The notes under the pieces: model-generated
Database searches by the model: none
The model's input: the letters and a program-made list of their open reading frames with translations, nothing else
What the model was told of the DNA's origin: nothing
Part shown: piece by piece, positions 11,448 through 24,112 of the stretch
Numbering within the stretch: position 1 is the first letter of the stretch
Layout of the letters: every line of letters starts with the position of its first letter
Assembly (NCBI RefSeq): GCF_010389155.1
Contig: NC_057769.1
Location: 1,984,001 to 2,048,000 of the forward strand
Source of the DNA: Erigeron canadensis
Lineage: Eukaryota > Streptophyta > Magnoliopsida > Asterales > Asteraceae
Direction of reading: 5' to 3'
Length of the DNA: 64,000 bases
Position numbers and translations under genes: made by a program

Positions 11448-12493
11448 AAAAACGAAACAAAAACAGTTTAGTAACTAATATTTACAATTACATATAGAAG
11501 ACCCAAAACCGATGCAAAACATTAGGAAACACACCATACACGACATATTTGCACATGGGGTTTAAAAACAGATAATCTCTAAGCAGGTAGTTCTGGCAGG
11601 TTGGGACGTTGGGTATGGATCGACACCGGTTAAGCATTTTGTACAGGTCAAAACAGGCAGCCTAACTACCGATTCAGATGAATCTTAAACGCTTTATGTC
11701 CAAAGATTCTAATTTTTTAACTTATTATACTTACACAAAAACTCAGGTAGGTATTAATAGCTTTTATGCATAAAAGTACATTTTGGGCAAACTTCAAACC
11801 GTTTAAATGGTTTACCTATTAAACTTATTTTTCTTTACCTGCGTCAACCGGCACAAATAAACCATAACCTGTCCAGACCCATAAGAGAGATAAAATGCAA
11901 CTCGCCCCAATTCACCCACTCATAAGTAGATATGTTCAAATTGCACTCGACCTATCATTACACATGTAAATGCAGAGAAATTTCTCTAACTATTGCTACT
12001 GTAATAGTCAAATCGTCTTGAACCTAGCTAGTGCTACCTTGGTCAGTATTTCTTACATAAAAACCAGTGAGAACAGAACACAGGTTAACTCTACATTTGT
12101 CAGTTTTTGGTCAAAGGGCTTTTTTAAAGACGGAAAATTCCAGCACATATTTACAATTTGTCCGCAACTGGACTACAACTAAAAACCTATTGCTTAACGG
12201 GTACTTTAAATACCGCTAGGCAATGCTTCCGTTTTTGCCACAAGTTGTTCAGCTTATAGCTAATGATTCATAAATAATCTTAACATTTTTTTCACTCTAT
12301 TTTCTTACAACTCTTTGTGTGATTATTTTGATAAAAACTGGTTATCTTTAAGTATATTTACACTTATATAACGACACTTGGTTTATCCAAAAACATACAT
12401 TCAAACAAACACTAAAGCTTAGTAATATAAATGTACAAGCCAAATAAAATCATTGTTTTAACTTGTAAGTATCCAAGAATATCAAACCAAAAA

Positions 12494-12581
12494 GGCAGCA
12501 TAACAAATATTTAATATTTAAACCAAATAATAAGTATGGCAGCATAACAAATATTTAATATTTAAACCAAATAATAAGTAT
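12494..12581. repeat. Perfect 44-bp tandem duplication
   Basis: Two adjacent copies of a 44-base unit beginning GGCAGCATAACAAATATTTA, at 12494-12537 and 12538-12581. They look identical, so the duplication is recent. It lies in the presumed leader intron of the MCTP gene, ten bases from the donor of the small UTR exon. Confidence 0.85.
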
Positions 12582-12590
12582 CATTATTAC

Positions 12591-12645
12591 CTTATAAAAC
12601 TAAAAAGGTAAAAGTTTTAAAGCTGCAGATCTGGATGTCCTTCAC
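12591..12645 (-). other. Probable internal 5' UTR exon of the MCTP gene
   Basis: On the minus strand a strong acceptor (TTGCTTGCAG before 12645) and a donor (AAG then GTAATAATG after 12591) bound 55 bp without coding potential. It sits between the CT-rich leader and the coding exon. Splicing into the coding exon may use an acceptor near 11474 (ATATTAG), which is weaker. Confidence 0.4.
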
Positions 12646-13209
12646 CTGCAAGCAATAAAACCAACAACTAAATAAGTATATTAAAAATGATAATTTTTAT
12701 TACACTTATTTAGATTTAAAACCCTAACATAAAAACATATTTTACACACAAAAAAATCTACTGTTATAGTCTTAATTAACTTTCAAAATTTTCAAAGCTT
12801 TATGGTGGGAAACTATCACATTCAAGATTTCAAAACAAGGGTAAGATACCCACCAAAAAAAAAAAACAAATATATTTTTTTACAAAAAGACAAAAATAAA
12901 TGTAAAATGTACAAAAAGATTTAATATACAAAAAAAAAAATGTAAAAATGTAGAAACAGATTAAAATTTACAACAAACTGTAAAATATAACAAAAAAATG
13001 CATATAGAAAAAGATTAAATATTAAAAAAAAAAAAAGGGCTTGTAAAATATACATAATACTATAAACATATGGAAAAGATTAAAAACCCACAAAGTATGA
13101 TAACACTGGAAGCATGATATATAAGAATATATTAATGTATATTGTCACAATGAAGCATATATATATTGAAATGGGTATATGCAGAAAGGATGTAGATGGG
13201 AGTATATAC

Positions 13210-13470
13210 CTTGAAAAGATATGGAAAATGAAAGTGAGATTTGAGGGAAGATTCTTGGGGAGATTAATTGGGTTTGTGGGTTTAGTGATAGAGAGAGAGA
13301 AAAACAAACAGAGGAAGAGGGTTTTAGAGAGAGAGAAAAAAAAAAAAGGCAAAGGTGGTGGTGGTGTAAAATGGGGATGTCTGTGCTTTTGCCTGTGTGT
13401 TGTAAGAATCTCAAGAGCGTGTCTGTCAGAGTGTTTTCTTGTGTTTATCTCTTTATTGCATGTTATATAA
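13210..13470 (-). promoter_or_regulatory. MCTP promoter and first (untranslated) exon
   Basis: Reading on the minus strand there is a TATA-like box (TTATATAA, 13463-13470), then within 30 bases a CT-rich leader with TCTCTC runs typical of plant 5' UTRs, ending at a donor (TTTTCAAG then GTATATAC) after 13210. Reading frames on either strand across this stretch are low-complexity products of the CT run and are not called as proteins. Confidence 0.45.
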
Positions 13471-16400
13471 AACTATTTTAATTTATTCTTCATAAAACAA
13501 TATAAAATCGTTTATATATTACTAACACGTTACCCGTACCATATGGTAAAAGTCGTGAAGGCAAATGTGTGGTGGTGGGGGCTATTGTTGGTGTCAGAAA
13601 CAGTGTTGTAAATTATTAATATAAAAGTAATTGATATAAATGGCTAATGAAGATATTTTAAAAAATAGTTATTCATGTTAGGAGATAGTGTATGTGAAAA
13701 AATGTTAATTGGTATCAATACACAAATTTTAACATTTTAAGAAGAAATGAGTTATTTTCTTTATAATATAGTATAGAAGTATATAAGTATAAAAATATAG
13801 ATAATGAAGTTTTGGGTTCGATTATGTAGTGTGGGTGATAAATTCGTGAGGTATTTTTAAAAATATTTGTTCATCTTCTAAATCTTACAAGAAGGGATGA
13901 AATTGACATGGCATTATTGTTATATAGTTATACAGTAAGATGTTTCTTGATATCACTATTCGACTAGCCGCTATAAAAAGTATAATCTATTTTACGATTA
14001 AAATATGCTTACAATATTGGATATTGACACACATATATCATTTCTTATTTTAATTTTGATCTGTTGTATAACAAAATTTAAATGTTACGCATTTGGGAAA
14101 AAAATGCATATTTAATTTAATTTCAACTTAAATCGGGCATATTTTCATTTAAGTCTAGTTTAACTTAAACTCAAATAAAATTCATATATATATATATATA
14201 TATATTATGATGAAGTTATGGTTCGAATTGATAATTATGTGAAATATTTTCTTTGAAATCTACACGTCAAGGGGTGAAATTGATAAAGTCGTATTTTTAT
14301 ATGTTGAAGTGTTCCTTGATGTCCATATTTGACTGACCATTTTAAAAAATGTATACTTTATTATGCTTAAAATATGTTAAAAGAATATCATATGACACGT
14401 ATTTTATTTTTTATATTAATTTCAGATTTTGATATCTTGTATAACAAAATTTGAATGTTACACATTTGGAAAGAAAAAAATAGGCTATATTTAATTTAAT
14501 TTAAACTTAAATATAATATTCATATGTAATGTTAAAAAGCTACTAAGATTCACTAGATCTCTAGCCAAAGACAAAGCTAATAAGTTTTGCCCATTGAAAT
14601 GACAAAATATAAATGGTAGTTTTTAGACAATTATTGTTATACATTAGTAAAAATAGGAGAGAAAAAATAAAGAAAAACAAAAAAACTCATTTGGTTTCAC
14701 TTTTTCTCTTAGCCACTATAGTCTCTTTGCATGCAAAAGAATCCTATGTAACACATATGTTACTTACTTGATATAATCATATGACTACCGTCACTATCCT
14801 TTTGGTGCTTTTGTTTATGTCGAGTTTAAATATTAGGGTGAAATACTTTATTACATTTAAATATCTTGGTCGAAGATGGCGAGAGATGATGGTAAGAAAT
14901 TTGTGATTGAAAGGTTAATATGATATGTAAGTTTTAATTTGATAAAAGATTTTTCCTCTTGATTGGCGTCGACAACCTACAACCCAACAATTTCAACTGC
15001 AATCATGGCGTATTTAACAATATGTATATGTTTGTGTGTGTATGTAAAATAAAACAAATCTGATTTTTTTTGTTTTTCATTTATTTTTCTTTAAATGAGT
15101 TATATTATTTTCTAAAAAAAAGACGGCTAACATGTCGGACATCAACAAGAAAATCAAGAATCTTGATGGATTCTTGATTTTGAGTTCAATAAAAAAAATT
15201 AGGGGGAATGAATGAAGTTTGGTGTCTTCAGCCATGTAACCAATCGGGTTCGCCATTTTCTCTTCATACCTATTGCTCTTATGTTATAGTACTATGGGCC
15301 TAAGTTGGGTAAGTATATAGTACAGGCCTCAGGTGTTTTATCTTTTGCTATACTTAATATATATATATATATATATATTATATGTGTGTGTATGTATTTT
15401 GGTTTATATAATGAGAAATTATTGGTGTATTGAGTGGATTAATTGTTTACCTAAAATCTTAATCTTAATTACGTTATATGTAACGTGGTTATATCAGAGG
15501 AAGTTTAAGAGGTTGTTCATCCTTAACATTAAGTAATTTTACTTAAAAAATATATATTAAACTTTTTATGGTATTTGATGATAGTAAAGTGTGCAATAAG
15601 AATAATAATAGAAAGAATTAAAATTAAAATCAGGATAAAAACCAAATTTAATTATATTTGTATATTTTAACCGCTGAAATGACAATGACATATTAATTAT
15701 ATGTGTGAGTATCCATTTAGCCTTAACACATATAAAAAATTTAATAACCAATTGTAACATTTTAATTATCCATCTTAACAAACAAATAAACATGAACATG
15801 ATTATATTATTATGTATGTATGTATATATATGAATGGATATTTGATTATTCACCATTAATTAAAACCACATTTATATTGGTTTGACTACTATGTTATTTA
15901 TAATTCATAATTACCCCCTTAAATAATAAGTAAATAGGTAATTTTATAAATTAATTTATACTGAAATCATACTCGTATAATATGCGGTAGTTGATTTTCA
16001 TATAAAAATATTTATATTTTGATGTAAAGTAAGTTTTTAAATATGTGGGTAAGAACGTTCTCACGACACCATTTAACCATATAAAATAAATGTACGTACT
16101 TTATTACATAATGTCTTATTTCGCAAAACATAAATCATTGTAAATGACCAAATGAAGTTGTGAGAATACCACGCTTCCAAATAATTTCATAAACTTTATT
16201 TAATATATATAGCTATATGTGATGGTCACAGACTATTGACTTCATTAATTGTTAAACTTGGTTATCTATCTAACATATTGATATATCTAAGTTGTATTTT
16301 TTTTCTTTTTTTTTTAATTTTATTTTCAACAAGAAGTTTATATGATATAAAATAGATACAAGCGAAAAGTTTAAAATAGAAAATGAAGAAATTACACGAA

Positions 16401-17347
16401 TATTTTATAAATTAAAATAGTACTAATTAATCATATCTAAGACCCTAAATTTGATCGTGGAGATAGTTGCATGAACGAGGTTTCTTTTATTTCCTCAAAC
16501 AACTATTGTCGGGATTGATTAATACTTTTGAAAATTCGATCATTATTTGATTTCCATATAATCTAACATGCACATATGATTATGAGTTGTATAATCTCCC
16601 TTTTTTCACTTGATATTCGTAAGTGCTATGAAGTTGTAGAAAGTCACAAACTTTAAAGACAAAAATTTGATAAATTTTACGTCAACTAATGAAATTTTAT
16701 ACTTGAAAGGCCAACTCACATGAACTGGGTTAATGGTTAACGATTTATTATCATTTTCCACATAACGAACATAATATATCTGCTATGTTAAAGTCCCCGA
16801 TTCGAAGGGCTTGTTTTGTTGGAACTTGATTTATGTTAGCTTGCCATATTTGTAGTAGCCAAGGTGTTATTCAATCTGTTAATATTTAATTAACTTTTTT
16901 TCCCAGAACATGATATCAAGGAAATCTAACCATATAATAGAGAAGCCTTGCACAAACCCTGAACAACGAGATGTTGATCATGAGTCATTACAAGTATTCG
17001 GAAAGAAAAACCCAAGGCTTGCCATCTAATGAAACTCAAAACTTTGAATAAAACCGAAATGATATCTGATCTGGTGGTTAATCATCAGTATATCTAATTG
17101 TTTCAACGAGTTGAAATTTTACATTAACCGATAATTTATCATTAATCATTAATTACCATTAACAACAATCATTGATTAACAACAAACTATAGCCATCTAA
17201 AAGAGGAAAGGTCTTCTCTTCCATTTTGACCTCACTTCCAATTTGCCACATACACCCCCCTTCACACTCAATTCTTTCAACACACACATACACACACACA
17301 AACAAGTTCACATTTCCCCCAAATTTCATAATTTCCACTCAATCACC
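13471..17347. other. Intergenic region between divergent MCTP and TBCCD1 genes
   Basis: Strongly AT-rich and without a supportable gene. It holds a diverged direct duplication (about 13800-14160 and 14203-14510), TA microsatellites near 14184 and 15358, and mononucleotide runs. The last 150 bases (from about 17200) are CA-rich and CT-rich with a CACACA run, fitting the TBCCD1 5' leader. Confidence 0.5.
13800..14515 (+). repeat. Diverged tandem duplication of about 350 bp
   Basis: Segments 13800-14160 and 14203-14515 match in order: ATGAAGTT followed by GGTTCGA; AGGGRTGAAATTGA; GTTYCTTGATRTC; CTTGTATAACAAAATTTRAATG (TTGTATAACAAAATTT is shared); CATTTGG; TATTTAATTTAATTT. Many substitutions and indels separate them, so the duplication is old. 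No known element end was recognised. Confidence 0.55.
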
Positions 17348-20300
17348 ATGACAGAATCACCACCACCACCGGAATCCCAACCACCGCCGCAGATATACAT
17401 ACACCCCCGCCGTGAGCCATTCGAACACGGCTTAATTCCTTTACAAAAACTAATCTTCACAGACGGTTCTCAAACCCTAATTCCACTCCGTGACAAATTC
17501 CTTCAATCATCAGTTTCAAATAACCGAATTAATTCAGCTATCATTTCCGAAACCCTAGGGATTTCCGACGAACACGCGCGTCTTGTGATTGATATAATCG
17601 CTTCGGTTCTGCATTCGGATTCGGATCCTGTCGTCGTTGCGAAACCGGATGAGGTTGATTCGGTTGGCGTGAATGTATATGATTTGATTATATTTTTGTA
17701 TATACAGTCTTATAAGAGATTGCTTCCTAGAGGTCATAAGGATTCTGCTGCTGTTGCTGATGTCTGGCCTTCTACTTCCGCTTTCGACGGCTTTTTATCC
17801 GCGCTTACGCCTTTGCAGGTTGATTTTTTTTTTTTTGTTATATTTATATATTGAGAATTTTACATATAATTGAATTGTTAGGAATTGTATAGTTTGTTTG
17901 GATGTGGTTTTCGTGTCTAATAATGATTGATGATTTTTTTACGGAAATTATGGATGAAATGATCGTTAAGTTTGTCGGAAATTGGTTGTATTAGTAATAA
18001 TTGGTACAGAAATGAACGCTATGTTTTGGATGATTTGTTCTTCTTAATAGTGTTATCAGTTTGTATAGGCAGATTTTGAAAAAAAGCTTTTTCTTAGCCC
18101 TTAGGTTATTGCGTCTTTGTGCCCAAAAGGATGGGTGAGTTGGGTTTGAGTGTTCATCGATCGGGTGGATCTAAATGCTCTGGGGTGGTGAGACGAGGTG
18201 TAGCGCAGGCTGGTCAGCGTATCCGTTTTGGGTACAGAGGGCTTTACCTTGATGTGAGGCATTCCGTCAGCAAATACTCAAATATCTGCCTTCTTTTAAA
18301 TGCAGTTTTAATCTATGATTGGGGACATACCCTTTAGATGTGAAATAAATCTACAATACACTAGGTTTTATAAGGTTTAAAGTCACACTTTAGAGTCTAG
18401 GTTGTAGGAAAATGCCTTTTAGGGATAGTAGTTGATACGAAATGCACATATGATTGTTTGTATACGTGATACTATTGGTTTATGAAATGTGGTGAAAGAT
18501 TTAGCTTGCTAACAGAGCTTGGGTTTTATGCAACAAAGTACATGTTTTATGACAATTTAAGAGAATAAAATTGAGAGTTATGTGTTATGTTTAATATTTT
18601 TTAATAATATAATGTGTTTGTGTGTGGCTTTTTATTTGCCCTCACGTCCTTGCAGGCTGTTTATTCTATTGAGTTTCTTACGTTTTGTTTGTAGATGTTA
18701 TATTGTGAATTAAATTATAGAACGATGCATAAAAAGATGAAACGAACGACATGTTGTGAAATGGATAAATAGGTAAATTTGTGTTACTGTTTAGGTGACA
18801 CTGTGAAAAGCATTCTGGGTTCAATTACCACTGGAGTCAAGGTGGATTTAATTTATCAGACCAACTGTTGGTGAAAGTGGGATACAACTCGGTGCTAGGC
18901 TAGATTGATTTACCTCATGAGATGGGCCTGGGCTAGTTGGGGTTGTCGGAAAATCGGAAATCTAACTTTTTGGAATTTTTCTTAGGGATGTAGGTTATAG
19001 TGTTTGGATGTGGTTATCGTTCAGGTTAAAATGACCAAAGAAGATGAGAAAAATACTCAAGAAGTGACTTTTTATATGATATCTGTTGAAATTTCTCAAG
19101 ATAGGTTAAAGGATTGGACAAGTAGGTAAATCTGTTTACCTTTCATTGTAAGTTATGTGTCTGTTATGTGAAAATGGTTGTCTAATATTGAAATTTTTTA
19201 TCGCACAACCAAAAGTTGAATCTTTTTATTAAAGGGTGTTTGGGATTAACTTTATTATAAGCGATTTTCTGCTTGAAGATACCTGCTTATAAAAAGTGCT
19301 TATTTTTACTAAAATAAGCAGATAAGCAGTTTTGGAAAGAGCGATTTTATTACTTATCTGCCTAAAATAAACAAATCGCGGATAAGTAGGCAATCCCAAA
19401 CACCCCCTTAAACAATTAGTAATTGCTATTAATGATTAGTTTTCAACGGGATGTTAATGTGATGAAAACATCCTGTTATTTCATTAATTTATGTATCTTG
19501 TTAATTACGTTACACTGTATAGCAGTGAAATGATGCCTGGGTTTGTAAGTTTTAAGCTATAATATGGAGTCTAGAACTCTAGATTAAATGCACATACCTT
19601 GTTGGGACAGATGATGATACATAACATCAAAGTAGTGTCCTTTTTTTTACAAGTGATGAAGTTAGTCAAGCATGTAAGTTACCATCAAGTTGCATTAAGG
19701 TTATCTTTATTATTCGTAAGTTTGGGGCTTGGCAGTAATACAAAATATGCATATTGTAGTGGTTAAGTTGAAGGGCGTGCCTCAAGTTTAGGCTGTGGTG
19801 CTAGACGCCCGGTGTTTAATTTTTTCTTATTTTATTACAAGTTAAGTTCAAGTTGATTCCTATGAGTCATAATAACAGTGTGGAGGTTGTTGAAGAGTCT
19901 TTTTATGGTTATTTGTGATCTATGGAATTCCAACTAATGTGAAATGCTTCATATTGAAAAGCTGTTTTTGTTTTTTAGTTTATGTGCTGGTTAGATTTGA
20001 TAAAATTTCGCTCTTACAAACATGTTTACTTGTCTTTTGACCTATTGTGGTTATTTTTTTGCTATTAATTTGGTATCATTGCTTATGAAACACTATAGAA
20101 ATGTTTAATTTTTCAATTGTTGATTAGTACATCCTACTTTTTCCCCCCCTTTTTCTATATACACGCACAAATTTAATGTTTGTTTATGTACCATATTGCA
20201 ATGAGCAGCTTGTGCGCAGCAATAGCCGGAGATCTATGCCATCACAAGCTGATGAAGAGGCTCATCAGTTATCCTATTTGCAGAAGCATCTTGGAAACAT

Positions 20301-23300
20301 AATCACTCTTTTGGCTGACTCTGTGGAAGGAGAAGAATCTTTGGTTTGTGTTTTCACTTTACTAATGTTGCAAAATCATTATATTTCGTTATGAAGTCTG
20401 GGGAAACCATTTCTTAGTTTCTTTAAAGTTTGCAGTCTTTTGATGTGATTTCAAAGTTTGCAGGTTTTGACGATGGAGAAGTTTGAGCATCTTGGGTTTT
20501 TGATCTACTTTGGTGAAAAAGGATCGGAGAAAACTCCGTTGAGCCAGAATGCACCATTTTTCGCTAATTCAGATCCAGATATGCCAGCCGCTCCAGTTCC
20601 TGCATCTCAGGTTCATGATTGGATCTTACAAAGTATTTCTGATGCATTGGATCGAATCTCGGAAAGAGTTGCTGCGAAAGAGAATGGGCAAGCCAGTCCT
20701 TCTGATCATGACGTTTTAATGACTGATGCTTCTCCTACCTTTAAGGCATCTACTAGTGCTAAGGGTCCCAGTTTTATAGAGGGAATCTCTAAACAAGCAT
20801 ACGTAAAACAGGCTCCTGAACTTAGCGGATCGTTTGTAAAGGTTAGTTTTGTTATGCCTTATATACTTGGTATAGGCACTCTTTAGGGTAATCTAATCTC
20901 TTATTATCTAGCTGGTTAGATTTCTCTTTTAGTCTTTTATGAGCTACTACTCAACAAACGCCCTCTCTTTGCATCCCTCTACATATATCTTGATAACATG
21001 TAACTTTTTGTTATCCTTTGTGTTCCGAGCTTTGAGATCTTCTGATTTAGTTCCTGTTTGCGTATGTTTATAAAATTGAATGACCTACCAGTGAAGTTGA
21101 ATTAAGTTATGGATAGGGCTTGTTGATGTAAGAGCCATAGCTACTTGAAGTTTATTTATTTAGATGCCTAACTTCATATAGAAATCTAGCTAGATTGAGA
21201 TGTGCTTATTAGGATTTATATTGTATGTTCATCAAAACGAAAAGGTCTGCATGAGGACAATTGTGAATTTGTGATTTGTCTCAATGACTGCTCTGAGATT
21301 GGGTTCAGCTTGAGTTAACATCATTATTTGATTTTGCGCAGGTTGTTAATTGCCATGAATCTGTCATTTATGTGTTAGCTCCTTTGAAATATGCCACCAT
21401 ATATGGATGCTCTGATGCGACTATAGTGCTGGGCGCTGTTGGAAAGGTATTTTTAGTTTTGGAGGATGCCCAGTACTCCTGTCATAAGTGCGTAATGTGT
21501 GTCAGAAATAATTTATATGCTTAAATGCCACCATTTGCACAAACCAAGTTATCTAAATTTAGGCTGCATTTGATAACATTGAAGTTGAATATGTTTTGCA
21601 AATCGATTTATAGTCATTGTAATCTACATTTGATCCTGGCAAAACAGTTTTCAGATTGTTTTGTAGAAGTTTATGTGTTTAAAACCTTCTTTTCATTTCA
21701 ATCAATATATTCGTTTTAGCTGTAAGTGGATTTTGGTGCAATTGGATTAAAAGTAATACGCGATCATCTGTCGATTATTATCTTTACTTACCTACCTGTG
21801 TGTATATATTATTGCTGAATGCTGCGAGAACTGTTTCTGTAACTTTCAGGCTGTAAGAGTTGAACATTGTGAGAGGGTTCATGTAATTTCAGCAGCAAAA
21901 CGAATCTGCATTGCTAATTGTCGTGAGTGTATATTCTTTTTGGGGGTAAACCAGCAACCCCTTATTGTTGGTGACAACCATAAGTTGCAGGTATGTTCCA
22001 AAGGAATCCCCAATTCTTTGTGTTTAGTAGTTAACCGGTATCTACACTTCCTGTTTGGCGTTTTTTAGGAATATATTTTGTTGTTGATTGATTTTATCAT
22101 TATTGTGACTACTTTTATTTCAACTTTGATTTGAGACAACTGAAGCACAGTTCTTTTTACCTTCTAATGTGTGAAATATAGTTCTGCGTAAATCATATAA
22201 ATATGAAAAGAAAACTAAATACTCATACAGTTGCCTTTCTAACTTTAGCTTCTCTTTTGTATTCTGGACTAATTGCCACTTCGGTACAGGTTGCACCATA
22301 TAATACATTTTACACGCAATTGGAGGAACACATGGCACAAGTTGGAATCGAGGCTACTCCAAACAGATGGGGGGAGCCTGTTGCATTGGGCCTTATTGAT
22401 CCACATGATTCTCTCTCTCATCCAGCTGGTGTATCCGATTGTCAAGCCGAGTCAGCTACTTGCATTGACCCTGATCAGTTCACAAATTTCTTAGTATGCT
22501 CCTTTTTATTTCTTGATCTGATATGTATGCATCTAGCAGTTGCAAACTACTTTCGAGAGTAGGTCAGTCCAGTTGCGTATCTTTGATAGGGGACAAATGA
22601 ATAAAATATTTCAAATGTAGATAAAATCAAGCAGGTCAAATATAGTCCAACCTCATTTAAATGCTTACAATACCCGAAACATTTTATTTACATTAAGTAG
22701 ATCATCTTTGAAACATATTATATACATTAACGATTTACTGAAATAATAAACCATGTTTTAACTTCTAATCGTGTATATGATTTACTGAAATAAAAAAGGG
22801 AATGTAGAAAAAGTGTTCGGTTGGTCAACCCGAACCATTTTGACAATACACCCTCTGCCCAAAGACGGAACTTTCAAGGGGCAGGGACCCCTCCAAAAGT
22901 TTGAGCCTTTAGTGTAAATAGTGTGGATGTAAAACATTTTTTTCACTATTGACCCCTTCAAAACCCAATCAAGAAAAATTGAGGAGCAAACAAGTGGAGA
23001 GAAAAGCTAATTTATTACCACATAAATATAAAAAATGGCGTCCGTCTGTTGTTTTTGCTTCAAATTTTAATCATCATCAATTCATCCTTATCCTTCTCAA
23101 ACTACGGGTATTTATAGTTTATTATTATTATCATTATTATTTATTATTATTAGGGAGTATATGATATGATAGGGTGATTTGTACGTAGTAGCCTTATTTT
23201 ATAGTTTTGTATTACTTAATTACAAACAATTTTTAGGAACAGAACTTTAATATCGTGAATTTTTTCTGTCGTTTAAACTTTAGAATCTCAATTTGTCTAA

Positions 23301-24112
23301 TTGTCTTTTAGATATACAGTAATATACCATTAAGGAATTGAGATGCTTAAATTTGTTGTATAATTTAACTGAAATTGTTTGCTACTATTAAATCTTTACA
23401 CCTTTTGCAGGGGTATTATGGGAAAACCTAGAACAATTGATTTAATTTGTTTTGTAAGTAAAAAAGGAAATGGATGCAAAACTGAATTGAACTTCATTTT
23501 CTTAATTCTGCTTTAAGATCTATTCTCATATTGTTACACACACACACACACACATACATTCATATATTTATAATATGCTGTTTAGGTTTTTGGTTTATAA
23601 AAATAATATTTTTTTCTAGTACAAATTGCCCCCCCCAGCAAATTTTCAAGTTCTGTTATTGCCTCTACCCCTGGCACATTTATTGATGTGTTTGATGGGC
23701 TTTACAGATTCCTAACTGGCTAGAAGGACAAGCTTCTGGATCCACAAAAGATAATCCATTTTCATTGCCCGAAGCCTATCAGTCAAGTCAGCGGAGAAAT
23801 GTATGATCATTATTTTATAGTGTCTTGATACTTGAATCGCTTTCATGGCCTTTATATCACTTTTTTTTTTCAGGAAAATAATTTGGTGGAGGTTCAACAG
23901 ATGTTGAGAGAAGCAGCACTGGAAGATGGCAGGAGAAAGGAATTGTCAAATGCACTTCATGTCTACTTTAGAGACTGGTTATATGGTAATCATCATCTGA
24001 GAGTATATTCTTTACTGAAAAACATCTACAAATATATATTAATACTTCAGTTATTTAACTATTTGCAGCCTCCGGGAACATTAGACAACTATATTGCCTG
24101 CAAGGTGAATAG
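17348..24112 (+). CDS. TBCCD1: TBCC domain-containing protein 1 (TBCCD1-like)
   Basis: Nine exons in phase: 17348-17818, 20209-20343, 20464-20841, 21342-21446, 21850-21990, 22290-22493, 23708-23800, 23874-23985, 24069-24112, giving 560 residues. TBCCD1 carries the tubulin-binding cofactor C beta-helix domain. In animals and algae it acts in centrosome/basal body positioning; the plant role is little known. Visible blocks are the N-terminal helical region (EPFEHGLIPL, PRGHKDSAAVADVWP), the family signature LVRSNSRRSMPSQADEEAHQ, and the cofactor-C fold over exons 4-6 (VVNCHESVIYVLAPLKYATI, HVISAAKRICIANCRECIFF, NRWGEPVALG). The protein ends RQLYCLQGE. The start is the first in-frame ATG. Exon 2 could begin three bases earlier, adding one Gln. 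Intron 1 (2.4 kb) holds a Tourist-like MITE and intron 6 an 802-bp hAT element, both leaving splice sites intact. I remember Arabidopsis homologues At3g57890 and At2g42230. Confidence 0.92.
19232..19407. mobile_element. Tourist-like (PIF/Harbinger) MITE in TBCCD1 intron 1
   Basis: A 176-bp near-palindrome. The left end reads AAGGGTGTTTGGGATT and the right end, reversed, GGGGGTGTTTGGGATTG, and TTA flanks both sides (19229-19231 and 19408-19410). A TTA target duplication with GGGTGTTTGG termini is typical of Tourist/PIF-Harbinger MITEs. The interior repeats AAGCAG/CTGCTTA-type segments in both orientations. Confidence 0.75.
22860..23661. mobile_element. Non-autonomous hAT-like element in TBCCD1 intron 6
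   Basis: An 802-bp insertion. The left end is CAAAGACGGAACTT and the right end, reversed, CAATAACAGAACTT, matching at most positions. The flanks CCTCTGCC (22852-22859) and CCTCTACC (23662-23669) form an 8-bp target duplication with one mismatch, as expected for hAT. There is no transposase frame. The interior holds a CA microsatellite (about 23537-23554) and a C-rich run near the right end. Confidence 0.65.

Noticed and set aside
13080..13470. Overlapping frames of about 90-118 codons on both strands
   Set aside because: They are translations of the CT/GA-rich leader of the MCTP gene and are low in complexity.
22203..22562. A 119-codon frame taken as a separate gene
   Set aside because: It is exon 6 of TBCCD1 read through its intron boundaries at 22290 and 22493.
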